Source: Dacryopinax spathularia (lineage: Eukaryota > Basidiomycota > Dacrymycetes > Dacrymycetales > Dacrymycetaceae). From it: a DNA stretch of 64,000 nt. The DNA lies in assembly GCA_037974965.1 (NCBI GenBank), contig JBBPFI010000002.1, forward strand, positions 62,001 through 126,000, read 5' to 3'. The first letter of the stretch is position 1; each line of letters opens with the position of its first letter. Position numbers and translations under genes: made by a program. Under the pieces are notes generated by a model. The model made no database searches. It was not told the DNA's origin and saw nothing but the letters and a program-made list of their open reading frames with translations. Below are positions 10,895-22,836 of the stretch, in pieces.

Positions 10895-13043
10895 ATGCCT
10901 AGAGTCCTCACCAAACATATACCTGCATCACCTAGAACGCTCCGTCGCGCCATTACAGCCGCAGCTTTCTGCATATCCTTCGTCCTCTTTGCAGCACCTT
11001 TTCGAAACGGCCAGCATACACTACGCATACCCGACGCCCTCCTTGCTCCCGATTTCCTGAATATCACACACAAGCGCTCGTGGCCGGATGCACGCGAATA
11101 TTCGCAGCAACACCCCTTCCGGCTGGAAGAGCACCTGTACCTCGACAACGGCCTACTGGAGGTCAATCCCAATGCCCGGCATCCGATATACGACCTGATC
11201 AAGGGTGGAGAACGGGAATGGGAGCATAAGATACGGAAACAGAGTAAGACGCTCAAGCAAGCAGTGACGGAGTACAGGAGGAGATATGCTCGACCACCGC
11301 CAAGAGGGTTTGACAAATGGTGAGCTCGTCATGATATACGTCCCGCATACAAGCCTTACAACAGATCAGGTGGGCGTACGTCAAACGACATCGAGTACAG
11401 CTTCCCGACGAGTACGACCAAATCATGAACGACCTGGAGCGATTCTGGGCACACCGACCTGCCGATCTCCGTCTCCTGCAAAACAGGACTCGCGCAGAAC
11501 CAGGGACATGGTCCTTCGCATCGAACGCTACAACAGGAAACATAACCATTTCGCACTTCAATGCAACGGAGAAAGAGAGCGAAGCAGCGATGAGCAAAGC
11601 CGAGGCCCAACTACAGCTCATTCATGGGTTCGGCGAGCGGTGGAAGAATGAGGACGGAAGCTGGACAGCCGTGGCACAGGAGATCGTGAATGCCACCGGT
11701 GATTGGGAGATGACGTTCAGTATCCATGATGGACCGGTACAGTTGGGTGACTGGGACTTGAACGACAAGAAGCTGCATGCTGCAGAATATGGGGAATGTA
11801 AGCATGTCGTATCACCGTCTAGTATCGTAAGCTAAGCTTTATGCAGACATGGACGCATTTGCAAGACCGGAAAGCAACCGACTAGGATGGGCAGCTGCTT
11901 GCCCACCGTACTCTCCTCTTCGTGAAGAGAATCCCCGGCCGCCTAAGCTTCCACTTGCCGATCCTGAACCAAAGACCTTCATCTACGACCACCACAAACT
12001 GATGAGTCCGTGCAACCATCCGGAATTGGTCCATATCCACGGCTTCTTCCTCTCCCATGCGAAGCAGAATGACAGGGTCCAGCCTCAGAAGTTGATATTC
12101 AGCACGGAGAAGACCATGCTGCATGGGGATGTGCTGGTTCCCTCTATGGAAGGGTGGATGGATGGTGCCGGAACAGACTACGATTGGGAGAGTAAGGAAG
12201 ATAGCCGATTGGTCTGGGTAAGCGTTCTCATCACATGCTCCTCCTCATGACTAACGGCCAAGGTAGCGAGGCACATCGAGCGACATAGACCACACTCCTA
12301 CGCTATCCTGGAATGCTTCCCACAGAACCCGGTTAGTATCGACACTGGCTGAGGAAGGCCATGATCGTTCGGTGCTGCTCCCACCGCAATCGAAGACGAC
12401 CGCTGTCGGGGACCCTCTGGAACGTAGCACCACAGTACTGAATAATGTCTTCACGGACGTGTCCTTCTCCGGCAAGCCAACCAACTGTAAGAAGTCGGAG
12501 TGCGAGATCCTGAAGAACATGTTCGAGTGGCAGAAAGACGAACCGGAAGAGCTCCTTAACAAGTACAAGTTCGTTCTTGACGTAAGCCCTCAACTGTGCC
12601 CGAACTCAAGGAAGCTCATAGCTAGCATCAGGTCGATGGAACGGCTTCGTCGCCCGCCTTCAAACGTCGCATGACTTCCAAGTCATTGCTCTTCAAGGCA
12701 ACCGTCTTTCCCGAATGGTACACCGACCGAATCATGCCGTGGGTGCATTACGTACCTATCAAGATGGACTATACAGACGTGTACGACATCATGACTTTCT
12801 TCCGCGGCGATGTCGAAAACATCGGGGAGGACGCACACGAAGAGCTTGCGGAAAAGATCGCCCTAGCCGGCAGAGAGTGGAGCAAATCGTTTTACCGTAA
12901 GGAGGATATGGTCGCTTATATGGTAAGCGGGAGATCATTGGCTATCGCTTATCCCTTCTGATGGTTTGTCGTAGTGGCGGTTACTGTTAGAGTACGGTCG
13001 ACTGATGAACGACAAACGCGAACACATGAACTTTGTCATTTGA
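10895..13043 (+). CDS. GT90 (CAP10-domain) glycosyltransferase 1
   Basis: Six exons (10895-11319, 11370-11797, 11847-12217, 12267-12581, 12632-12922, 12975-13043) encode 632 residues. A membrane anchor lies at about residues 19-35 (AITAAAFCISFVLFAAPF). The CAP10 family landmarks are present: NPNARHPIYDLI, the helix ending in PPPRGFDKWWAYV, QLPDEYDQIMNDLE, and the C-terminal block KYKFVLDVDG, then ATVFPEWYTDRIMPWVHYVP and KEDMVAYMWRLLLEY. GT90 includes Cryptococcus capsule proteins and the xylosyltransferase Cxt1, and animal POGLUTs, so the donor is likely UDP-xylose or UDP-glucose. The expected DVDGNG loop is DVDGTA here. It is followed by a GT61 gene on the same strand, an arrangement repeated at 22.8-27.4 kb. 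Confidence 0.88.
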
Positions 13044-13447
13044 CAGGGAGAGTGACGTCTAGACTGACTTGGTTGTATCTTATGGATCAATATATTCGGG
13101 AATCTCGTCTTCTTTCCGGGTCTAGTCGAGGACCCCCGCAACGGTATTCGGCAGCTCCAGGATTTGGCGATCTTCCACGTTCACAGGCCAAGGAACATGA
13201 AATTCAGTGGTGCTTCTTCAAATGATGCTCACACCTCTGCCTTTATCCTGGCAATTTCCACGTACTATTTGGTAATGCGTGCGTAGTCGTGTTAGCACGC
13301 CCCGATTAAGGCGATCGTGTTCGGCACCACGTACCTAAGCGACGAAACGTGGTCGGCGATGTCGACCGTGCACCGGTGTCAAGTGAACCATCGCCTCTCT
13401 ATGCAGCACAGTTTCTTCTCCTTCAAAGCTCGCTGTACTGTTCTTTG
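13044..13447. other. spacer between GT90 and GT61 genes
   Basis: About 400 bp that must hold the end of one transcription unit and the promoter of the next. No gene seen. Confidence 0.45.
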
Positions 13448-15167
13448 ATGTCTGTAGCCGGCTTCTTCATTCGGCGGGTCCGAAGCATCATAGCCAGTCT
13501 GCTAACTCTCGCCGGGCTGATCTACTTCATCTCCGCGGTCCAAGCTCCGAGAACTGTGACGACTTCGGGCAGGACACTCAACCCCTTCATAATCCCCTAC
13601 ACTCTGAAGAAACCGACCGATAGAGAAAGTCTGTATGGTGCAGACGACGGGAGTTGGCATGCCGCGCCTCTGGTGTCGAAGGATGGTTCACCAGCGCAGA
13701 CAAATCTGCTCGCCTACGCTTCCGGTATGCTCTCCATTCGTGCCGACGCTATCGTCTGAGATCAGTTGCCGGAAGGTAACAGCATTTTCGAACGTCTGTA
13801 CCTACACCGAGGCACGTTGTACGTTGTCACCGAACAGCGCGAAACTATCCCAGACATCAAGTTCATCACATCGAGCGGGGGTCTCTTGCAGGAGCTTCCT
13901 ACACCCACCGCCGCCGACTTCAGTGTGATCACGGTCGATGAGGCTCGAGATTTGTTCACTGCTTCCCCCGTTGTATTGCCCGGAACTACCGTAAGCCAAC
14001 ACTCATTAACAGGGTGACTCGTCACTCACAATCCAATAGTCCTTGATCACCGAGAACGCACAATTTGCGGCACATTACTACCATTTCGGAGCTGGTGAGT
14101 GTATTGCAGGTATGGTCGACTTCGTCATAACGTTTGACCAGAAATCATGCTTAGTCTCTGGCGGACTTACATGTATCTCGACCCTCTGGTACCTGTAACA
14201 GGCAAGACCCGACTGGCCGCTCCCAGTCGGCTGATGTACTCGCATGTCAATAGCACTCAATGGCGGGATCGAGCGCATGTCGTGCCCTGGCTCGTACGTG
14301 CGATGTTCGGCTCCATCGAGATGTCCTTCGCCGAGGATTGGCTCGAGATGGCTTCGATGGACTACACGTTCGTGTTCGACCGGGTGGTCATATTCGACAG
14401 ATGGGCAGCTGAGAATGGCCCTAATTCCGGCCGAGTGAGGAAGTGTACCGCCGAGGCGTTCAGTTTGGGACATGTTGAGAACTTCTGGGAACCGATACGG
14501 AGGACAGTGCTGGGGTTTGCCGGTCGAGCAAAAAACATCCATCTAACGCGAGAGTCGGACTTGCCTCTTATTACCTACGTTTCCCGCCAGAAGACCGGAA
14601 GACGGCTGACAGACGAAAGCCATGACCAACTGGTCGATGCCCTGGCCGAGGCGCAAGGGTCGCTCGGGTTTGAGCTGAAAATCGCGGTGATGGAAGACAT
14701 CTCCAAGGCAGAGCAAGTCAAGCTTTCCTCGCAGACGACGGTAAGCAGTTACCACTTCTTGCTTGCGAAGGCTGAGGCAGCTCCAGATCCTGATCGGCGT
14801 ACACGGCAACGGCTTAAGCAACATGTTGTGGATGGAGCGCTCTCCGAGATCAACGGTGATGGAGATCCACCTGCCTGGCGCCTTCATAGTCGATTACGAG
14901 GTAACAGCCAGATTTCTCGGACATCAATATCGCTGCTTCTGGAACGACACGTACGTCCTCAAATGCTGTTCCTAGTGGCTTCTTCTGAGTCATTGCAGTT
15001 ATTTCATCGAGAACCAGCATCCGCAAACTTTGCCCGGGATGCACGGATCAAGCATCATCGTTCAGTAAGCACAGCCGCTGATCCGGAGAAATCGGCGATC
15101 TGATGGAGTTGTTGCCAGCGCGCCAACAGTTATTGCTGCCATTGCAGAGATCTTGAGCCAACAATGA
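13448..15167 (+). CDS. GT61 glycosyltransferase 1
   Basis: Seven exons (13448-13724, 13761-13990, 14040-14094, 14142-14740, 14787-14950, 14999-15064, 15119-15167) encode 479 residues. I start at the ATG that gives a basic tail and anchor (RRVRSIIASLLTLAGLIYFI). GT61 landmarks are AHYYHFGAEI, PLITYVSRQKTGRRLTDE, ILIGVHGNGLSNMLWM and WNDTYFIENQHP. The last exon gives VHAPTVIAAIAEIL, matching the end of the paralogue at 15.5 kb, which supports the splicing. GT61 contains beta-1,2-xylosyltransferases and EOGT, so transfer of a pentose or GlcNAc in the Golgi is expected. The first intron would be only 36 nt (13725-13760), and its acceptor is uncertain. Confidence 0.83.
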
Positions 15168-15521
15168 AGATTATGTATGCAAGGCTTTCTTTTGTTCTCC
15201 TCCAGGTGTTTAGGATAGAAGTACAATAAAGCGAGTGGGTCAAATTCCGAGAGGAACGGAATGGTGGTCGCCATCAGAAGCAACTCACTGAAGCGGGTCG
15301 ATCAGGGAGTGCCACGCGGTGAATGACAAATGAGAGATGCCAAGTCTGATTGAACTGAGGGTTCCGACGGTACGCGACACGGCATCGCAATATTATAGAA
15401 ATGTCGGCCAGCGCGCATCAGGCGCGTAAGAACTCGGTATAATTCTCCACTCTCTCCCTATTATTATTCCCTCTCTCTCTCTCCACTCCCTCATCTTTGA
15501 CGACCCACGCTCTTTTACTCC
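15168..15521. promoter_or_regulatory. probable promoter with CT-rich tract
   Basis: The spacer before the second GT61 gene ends in a long pyrimidine tract (about 15446-15510, repeated CTCTCT) just upstream of the ATG. CT-rich stretches before the start are common in fungal promoters; the role here is inferred. Confidence 0.4.
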
Positions 15522-17397
15522 ATGCATAGGCGACGAATATCCCGTATCATCAATGCACCAGCAAGGACGGTGACGAGGCGATTCTCCGGTCGATCTGGTC
15601 TACTCGCCATCTTCATCGTATCCACACTCCTTTACCTCTTCATATCCGCTCGTCAGGGTTCACAACTAGACCTAGCCACCATCCTTGGCCACTTCCCAGA
15701 ACAAGAATACCAAGAGCTTAAGGCCCAGTTGGAGAAGGTGTTACCGCACTCTCCCTCACTCCACCACGACGACATTGGAATACCAATCTTCCCCGACACT
15801 CTCCCAAGCTATAAGGGCATTGTCGATGCTCCCCCTACCGACACAGCACCGGTGGATGTGCCCAAGAGCGAGGTGCCGACTCCGCCTCCAGAACCCATCC
15901 TAACAGGGAACGACCGTTTCTTCCCACCTCCGCCTCCGCGAACCGTTGTGCCGTCTTCTTTGCCCCAATTCTCGCCGGGATGGACCGTGTTCGAGAATCT
16001 GTACTTCACGAATGGAACGTTCTATATCGTTACCGACCAGGACAAGGGCGGCTTCGGTGAAGGTTACTGGCCCGTGCGGAGGTTCATCACTAGCACGGGT
16101 CTACCCGGTCTGGCGGAGAACGAGGCTGAGCGGGAGCCGGGCCCAAAAGAGATGGATGTAATAGACGTGGAGGAGGCTGAGAGAATATGGGAGGACAGGG
16201 TATTTGATGTCGAAGGGTTTTCGGTGCTCGTCAACGACCCAACGCAGTTCCTCAGTGCGTCCGATTCTTATGTTACTGGGGGAGTACACTAACTTCTCCT
16301 TAGAGCACTACTACCATGTCGCAGCCGAGCTCTTCTTCGGAACTGAACGCGTCTGCACAAACTTCGATCCCATGCCTGCAGCGAATGGAACCGTCAACGC
16401 TCCATATCCTGACCGCATCATCTTCATACACTGCGACGAGGAAGGGTTCTCCGATGGTCCCGGATTAGACCATTTCTTCCTTGTGCGTACCTTGTTTCCA
16501 TACATGCGCAATCGCTGACCTCTGCATCAACAGCACGCACAATTCCCCTCCATGACGCCAATGTATCAGCCATCCTGGGAGAATATGGCACTGCAAGTAG
16601 AAAATTCACGAAGGGTGTTTCGATTCCCAGCCGCACTCTTCATCGACCGGTCCGCCGCGTTCAGAGGAGAAGCTACCGGGGCTACTTCGCGGACACCCGC
16701 AGGTCCGTGGCAAGCGGGCGGAGGTGACTTCGGCACGGGCGGTCTGGGTCGGAATCAGTTCTGGTACGAATCGGCTCGGCGACGAGTGCTATCGTTTGCG
16801 GGCATCCCAAAGGATGTTCTCGATATAGGCTTACGTGCTCTTGGCTTGGCCGAGCCTGGCGCCAGCAACGAAAAAGACGCACCAGTTATCACCTACATCA
16901 GCCGACAGCGCACAGGCAGGAAGTTGCGAGATGAAGACCATGATCTTCTGGTCAAGGCCCTCCGAGCGATGTGCAGGAAGCATAAGTGGGAATTCCAGCT
17001 CATGGTTGGCGAGACCATGTCGCGCGACGAACAGCTGCTGTGGGCAGCTCGGACGACGGTGATGGTTGGGGTACACGGCAATGGCCTGACGCATCAGTTG
17101 ATGATGCCGCCACATCCGCGGTCGGCCGTCCTGGAGATGTACCGACCACCAAACTTTGCAAAAGACTACGAGTGGACCGCTGGCGTGCTGGGTCATGCCT
17201 ACTATACCATACACAACGATACCTTCTGGACACCGCCAAAACTCGCGGAAGTGAACTACGAAGACTGGAACACCGACAAGGTCGCGTCGATACCTGTACA
17301 TGCACCGACAGTCGTGGAGATCATTGAAAAACAGCTCTTGGGGGAATATGAAGGGCCGAAACACTGGCAGAGCTGGAAGGAAGGGGTTGGGTATTGA
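15522..17397 (+). CDS. GT61 glycosyltransferase 2
   Basis: Three exons (15522-16254, 16304-16482, 16534-17397) encode 591 residues. A very basic tail (MHRRRISR...) precedes the anchor (LLAIFIVSTLLYLFIS), followed by a proline-rich stem of about 100 residues. The catalytic region has FENLYFTNGTFYIVTD, HYYHVAAELFFG, PVITYISRQRTGRKLRDEDHD, MVGVHGNGLTHQLMM and IHNDTFW. It has fewer introns than its neighbours: the exon that holds the active-site motifs is split three ways or more in copy 1. The family assignment is firm; donor and acceptor are not known. Confidence 0.88.
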
Positions 17398-17920
17398 TGC
17401 GTCAATCGGCCGCTAGACAGAGCATTTCTCGTCTTTTTATCCGCTTCTCTTGGGTCTTCCGTTCAACATCTGGAGTGTACTGCTCGCGTATATTGGCCTG
17501 TGTCCGAATAAGTCTGTCGTTAACTATGACATATCAGCGATCATTGTCGTCTCCTGCTCTGCCAATCGCAGATGACACCGAGTGCCACAAGACCCTAATA
17601 ACACATTCCAGTCCGGTGCCGGTGATCCGGCGTTATGACGGCAGAACCCCTTGCACATAACAACCGGAATCAACATTTTCAGGCGGAAGTCCTGCAACCC
17701 GTCCACTCTTGTACGCCTTCTTCTGTAAAAGTTGTCGTGATCCTGTACCACAGCCAGGTACCGTTGGCTAGCCCAGGGACCCTTGATTTCGAATTTGACC
17801 ATTTATTCGGACCATCCCACCCACATCGGTCGCCGCCTTCTTTCGCTCCTGTCTCCATCCTCCCTGGTACCACACGCTCCTTCCCCGCTTCTTGATCTTG
17901 TCGAAGCGCTTAGTAAGGGG
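17398..17920. other. intergenic, probable promoter
   Basis: Spacer between two plus-strand genes; no gene seen. An in-frame upstream start at 17783 for the next gene is possible but has no signal anchor. Confidence 0.4.
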
Positions 17921-19648
17921 ATGCATCACAGCCCTCTTGTTTCGAAACAGCGGCTATATCTTGCAATCTGTGCTGGGGCGACAATACTCTGCGCTCTATG
18001 GCTCCTTCGCGGTCGAGTACTACCGGAGACAACGCTGCTACCTTGGAATGCGCATACATCAGCGTCAGATGACCATGTGCTCTCCTCTTTGTCTTCAATG
18101 AGAGTTGCCGTTGTGGAGCAGGAAGACTTTCACAATGAAGTTCTCGGAGCTGTATTACACGATCTCGTGCGCTTGGGTGTAAAACCTCGAGTATACCGTC
18201 AGTCTATGGAACGCGGTGGGCTATTTCCGGTTCTGATCTTCAATTACAGGCTCTTCACCATACCTTTACCGCTTCGGGGATATCCTTGACCGCTTCTACC
18301 CATATGGCTACGATCAGAGTATCTTCAAGAACGAAACGACGGGCGTGTTCCAGCCTGGTCCGCTCGAGGAGGCTATCCGCGCCGATCAATACGACGTCGT
18401 GGTCCTAAATAGCTGTAAGCAGTCACATTCCTCTGTGTCTACCTGGTTGACGCGGTTTCAGGTCATTGGGCTATATGGTGGGAAACATACATCTTTCAGG
18501 CACTGGACGCGAGCAAGGTGCATGTCGTCTGTATCCTACATACGCCATTTGCTGGAGACGAAGGCATCGGGAAAGCCAAATTCCAATACAGGAGTCTGGG
18601 CGCACGAGGTCGGCTTACTGGCTTGGCACTATCCCCACATACCCAAGAAGCAGCAATCAAGCTATTCGATGAGTGGGCAACGGAAGAACACGATTCCAGC
18701 TGGGACAAGATCCCTGTCCACTACTTCGTCCCTGTAAGGATGGCTCTTCGCTGTTGCAGAAAGCGAGCTGAACAAGTGCTCAGATATTCCCCGCCATTGC
18801 GAAGCCAAAGGAGATCACCAAATCACGAATACCCAGCAAGTTCGTCATTCAAGGCTCGATAGACACCCTGCGTCGGAATTACGACGGTTTGATTGCAGAG
18901 CTCCTGGTCATGATGAAAGGTGCGCTCACTGCTCTTGATGAACGACTTCTGCTGAATACATTGGGCTGCAGAGAATCTACATGCATGGGGCTACCGACAA
19001 GATTACCCAGGCGCTCCTTTCACACCTCTGAAGAAACCGGCTCATGGCACCGTTCCACCGCCTTTCACTCTCCACCTCATTGGGCATAGCATACGGGAAC
19101 CGAAAATACCGGACGAGATGAAGAACGTCATACATATCCGGGATAGCCCAGATTTCTCCGAGTTCTACGAGACGTTGGCCGAGATGGTATGCCGCTACCA
19201 ATCTCCCAGGGTACAACATACTGATCTCGGTCAGGACATGTTAATACCTGCTTTCTCTGGTGAGAAGTACCTCACCTCAGTCGCTTCGTCTTCGATTCCC
19301 GCTGCAGTCATGACCAGAGTTAGTACTCCTCAATTCATACAACGCCTTTGCTGATAGATCAATCAGACACCTGTACTCGCATCACCAGCACATCTCCGCG
19401 CATATGCATACCTTGCTCCACCCGCCGTTGTGGTCCGACCGAGCAGTATGAGCGATGCCGAAGCCATTGCCCACCTGCGAGCAGGACGCGACCTGCTAGG
19501 CGGCACCGCAATTCCCGGTAACAGATACGATGACTCCGTACGATATTCCAACTGGGACGAATATGAAGCCGCCATATTGGACCGAAATGCTGCGACGTGG
19601 AGGACAATCCTTGAGCGTGTGGCTAGGCAGCAAAACCTGCTAGCATAG
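17921..19648 (+). CDS. GT-B-like glycosyltransferase of an unnamed family, copy 1
   Basis: Seven exons (17921-18197, 18250-18414, 18462-18733, 18784-18919, 18972-19186, 19235-19318, 19367-19648) encode 476 residues. The start is set by the anchor (RLYLAICAGATILCALWLL). The N-terminal half begins MRVAVVEQEDFHNEVLGAVLHDL, like a Rossmann strand and helix. The second half opens with KFVIQGSIDTLRRNYDGL and ends with PVLASPAHLRAYAYLAPPAVVVRP, resembling the donor half of a GT-B fold. I cannot place it in a named CAZy family. The gene at 55.4 kb matches it along its whole length with most introns in the same places. A glycosyltransferase role is inferred from fold-like features and neighbours. Confidence 0.65.
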
Positions 19649-19849
19649 CACATGAGTTACAAACCATTACCCATACATCCACATCACCACCGAACGCTCG
19701 CTGTACATAGCCGCACCCGCTCCTTTCTTGTTGCAAATGGTATCAATAGGTGGATTGCGTCTAACGTACATTGCAAGAATATTTGCCCCAAAGTAAGGAA
19801 AGATGTCTATGGTATCAAGCGCTCCCTTCGTTCTCTTCTACGTTCCCGT

Positions 19850-21708
19850 CTACATGGAGACGATGCCGATGAGCTTGAATGTATGGCCTCCTGCTGGATC
19901 CATCGTGCCGGGTAAGATCTCGCACGTGAGGGTGTGCATTCCTGGCTCGACTTGGTCGTCTATCATCGCGTACTGGGCGATGCTCCTGTAAACCGATAGC
20001 GTGAGCGAAGGTAGATAATGGTAGGGTAACAAATGACGTACACTGGATGTCGCCAGTACCCAACAACGGTCGTGCCATACTCCCGCTTATCGTCCACCCA
20101 ACACCCCGCATTCCCCAGCCCCTGGCGCATACTCCTCAGATAAAAGATCCCCACGGTGCCAGTCTCGACATATATCTTGAACGAGATCTGTTTCCCCGAT
20201 ATGCTCGAGGTCCAGTACATCTTGTCTGACGTCGCTTCCTCGTATGTCCATCCATCTACGAATGACGGAGAGAGCCGAGGGTCCGAGGTCGTGCTGATGC
20301 AGATGGGGCTCTTGACGACGTCGACGGTGTCGTGGTCCCATTGCTGGGTCATGCGGAGCTGCGATGGTCGTTAGCAACTCTTACTATAGGAAGTCGAGTT
20401 TATGCGCGCGCACCCGCGGGATCTCGCCCAGCCCATCAGTGCTCTGCCACCACGGCCTCTCCTCCAAATCCCAGTCCGTCTCATCCGTATCATTCAACCG
20501 CTGCCCGCACATCAGTCACCATCCTCTCACGCAACACAACAGCAACAGGTGCTGAGTTCCAGGGACTCACATCCGGCCCCAGCTCTTCGCAGATTATATC
20601 TCTCATCCAGGCCGTCGTTAGGTCCGCTAGGAGCTCATGGCCCTGGGAATTGATGTGCCGGAGATCGAGCCCGTCTCGCTCGTTCCAGAAGATATGGTCT
20701 TCTACGGTGTAGTCGGACATGAGCTTGGGGAGCACGAGGTTGCGTAGGCTAGCGCGTGCGGTGTGAGCGAGGCGTTCGTAGGTTAGGAGAAGGGGGGAAG
20801 AGGTGGCTGACCTGATTACGGGGACGTCGTAGTATTCTGCTACGCCGAGGTGGATGTCGCCGCCTGTGCTGATACTGCACCGATCATTAGCATGACGCTT
20901 AAAGGAAAGAGTGGAAGGCGCACCCCTCAGCAAACATGAGCGCAAACGTGCTAACGACCACCACCGCCGGCCTGCTCGGCAAGCTCAACAACGACCTTAT
21001 CAGCGTCTCAAACTCTATCGCCGCCTCGACCTCCCTAAAGTCGTTTATGCTCAGCTCGACGAGCACGAGATCGACGTTGTCCGGCAGCATCTCGCGGAAA
21101 CAGAGGCTGAAGTAGTCGCTTCCTGTTGCGGGCTTGGAGCTGTCGATCATCGTGTTACGGCGGTGGTTGAAGAAGTTGGTGTTCCATTGTTGGAGGATAC
21201 GGGAATGGAAGGTCTCGTTTTGCTTTACGCCGTGGCCCGCGGACACTGCCGTTTTGGTTCAGCGGGGGGAGGAGGTACCGTAAGGAGGTGGGCACTACGC
21301 ACCTGAACCACCAATGACGCCCATCGTTATTGGCTGCCCTCGAGCAGCCCGATGCACAATCTCCCTGAACCTCCATCCGCTCCCAATATACCCTCTCGAC
21401 AGGTCCAAATTATGTTTCGTATACTTCCGACTCCACCAATCCTCGGGCGTGCGTCTCTTGCAGTACCCGAACGGCTTCGGTGGAGGTTTTGGAGGTTCTT
21501 GGTGCGGCGCACGGGTCGGTCGGGGCCATGAGAGGACTGACTTGGCGGGCGTCAGGTCTGGGCCGACGCGGCCGTAGTTCCCCAGCCGGAGGACGAGGAC
21601 CAGGGCGCATATTATGAGCACTAGCCGGCCCAAGTAGCCAAAGCGTAATCTCCGCGAGGGAAATATCCGGCGATGGAAGAATCGTAGTGTAGGCATGGTT
21701 GTAGGCAT
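19850..21708 (-). CDS. SGNH/GDSL-type membrane protein, family A, copy 1
   Basis: Seven exons (21708-21303, 21245-20924, 20874-20812, 20748-20571, 20500-20414, 20358-20042, 19985-19850) encode 502 residues. A basic tail and anchor (YLGRLVLIICALVLVLRL) are followed by a proline-rich stem. The nucleophile block is GVIGGSVSAGHGV with Ser in Gly-Gly-Ser, the strand VDLVLVELSIND holds the conserved Asn, and LRHINSQGHELLAD supplies the Asp-x-x-His pair, all classical for SGNH hydrolases. After the catalytic domain comes a beta-rich region of about 170 residues (SPICISTTSDPRL to the end). In this setting an O-acetylesterase or O-acyltransferase acting on a glycan is the best guess. It converges on the GT-B-like gene with about 200 bp between stops. 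Confidence 0.75.
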
Positions 21709-22836
21709 CAGGGAAAGGAGGGGAAGGACTCAGGACCGGAGCAGGCTAGGTAGGTCCTGTCGCAGGTGCAGAGAGATGTCGTGTACGTGAGATGGATGGT
21801 ATGCGGCGGGGGCGGGGCAGAGTGACAAGTGCTAATGATGGGCAAATGGATCTTATTCACATGTGCGATTGTAATAAACTGCCCAGCCATCCCCCTCAGC
21901 ATACACTGTAGTAGTACCCGCTGACGACATTGGGGAAATAATGGGTGAGGCGGCTGAACGACCGGACAACGCGGTGGAATGGCGGAACGTGTCGTGGCTT
22001 GGCGCGCTCGGTCGGTCAATGCAAGACCGCCACTTGGTAACAGCTACCTATCAGACAACGATCATATCTCGCCCGAATCTGCGCTTCGACGGCGTCTGTT
22101 GTGCGTCCCGAGTGCGTCAGAAAAACTGACTGCAACGTGTCGAGCACAGCAAACCCGAGACGAAGATATCGTTTGCGTTGGTGACGGGTCAGACAGACGC
22201 TCGGGTTTGACAGGGATAGGTTAGGGGACAAGCACCCTTCGTGTGTCGCCGATGAGCATACAAAGTCGCGGCAGCTCCAAAAATGCGCGCTATTTCTGAG
22301 CGATATCGATGTTCTACACCCGGATCACTCCAAAAAATGCCGGTTCCGAAATTGAAGGGAAACTACAGTGGCTGTGTTTATCCGCCTCCGATGGTGATGG
22401 GGGAATGCGATTGCACCCGCCCTTGTGAGACACAAAGGGAAGCGCCTCCCGAATCTCGGCTTGCTGCTGCCTGCTGCCCAGCCCGACATCAAGGGCCCGT
22501 TTTTCTATGGGGAAATTGGCCCGGTCAGGGGCGGATCGGATAATGCGGTAATCGTTTGCGGTCAATAGCCTTCCGCATACAACGGCTGGACCAAGCCTTG
22601 CTGAGCTCCAAATTCCCTAGCAAGCCGCTGATTGTCTTGGACACACGCTGCAACGGGTGGGACCCTCAGCATACCGGTACAAAAGGCGGAAATGACAGCA
22701 TAGGATGCGGTAGCGCCCGTCCAGCCCCCCCAATTCCTTAAAGTCATTATCCCTTCTACTTTACGTTGCCTCTCACGAAATAATCTTTCACCCTCTCCCC
22801 TTCCCGTGGCACGAACGGACACACGGACGGACGGAG
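21709..22836. other. 1.1-kb divergent promoter region
   Basis: This lies between the family A SGNH gene (minus) and the second GT90 gene (plus). Short frames on both strands look random. Confidence 0.45.
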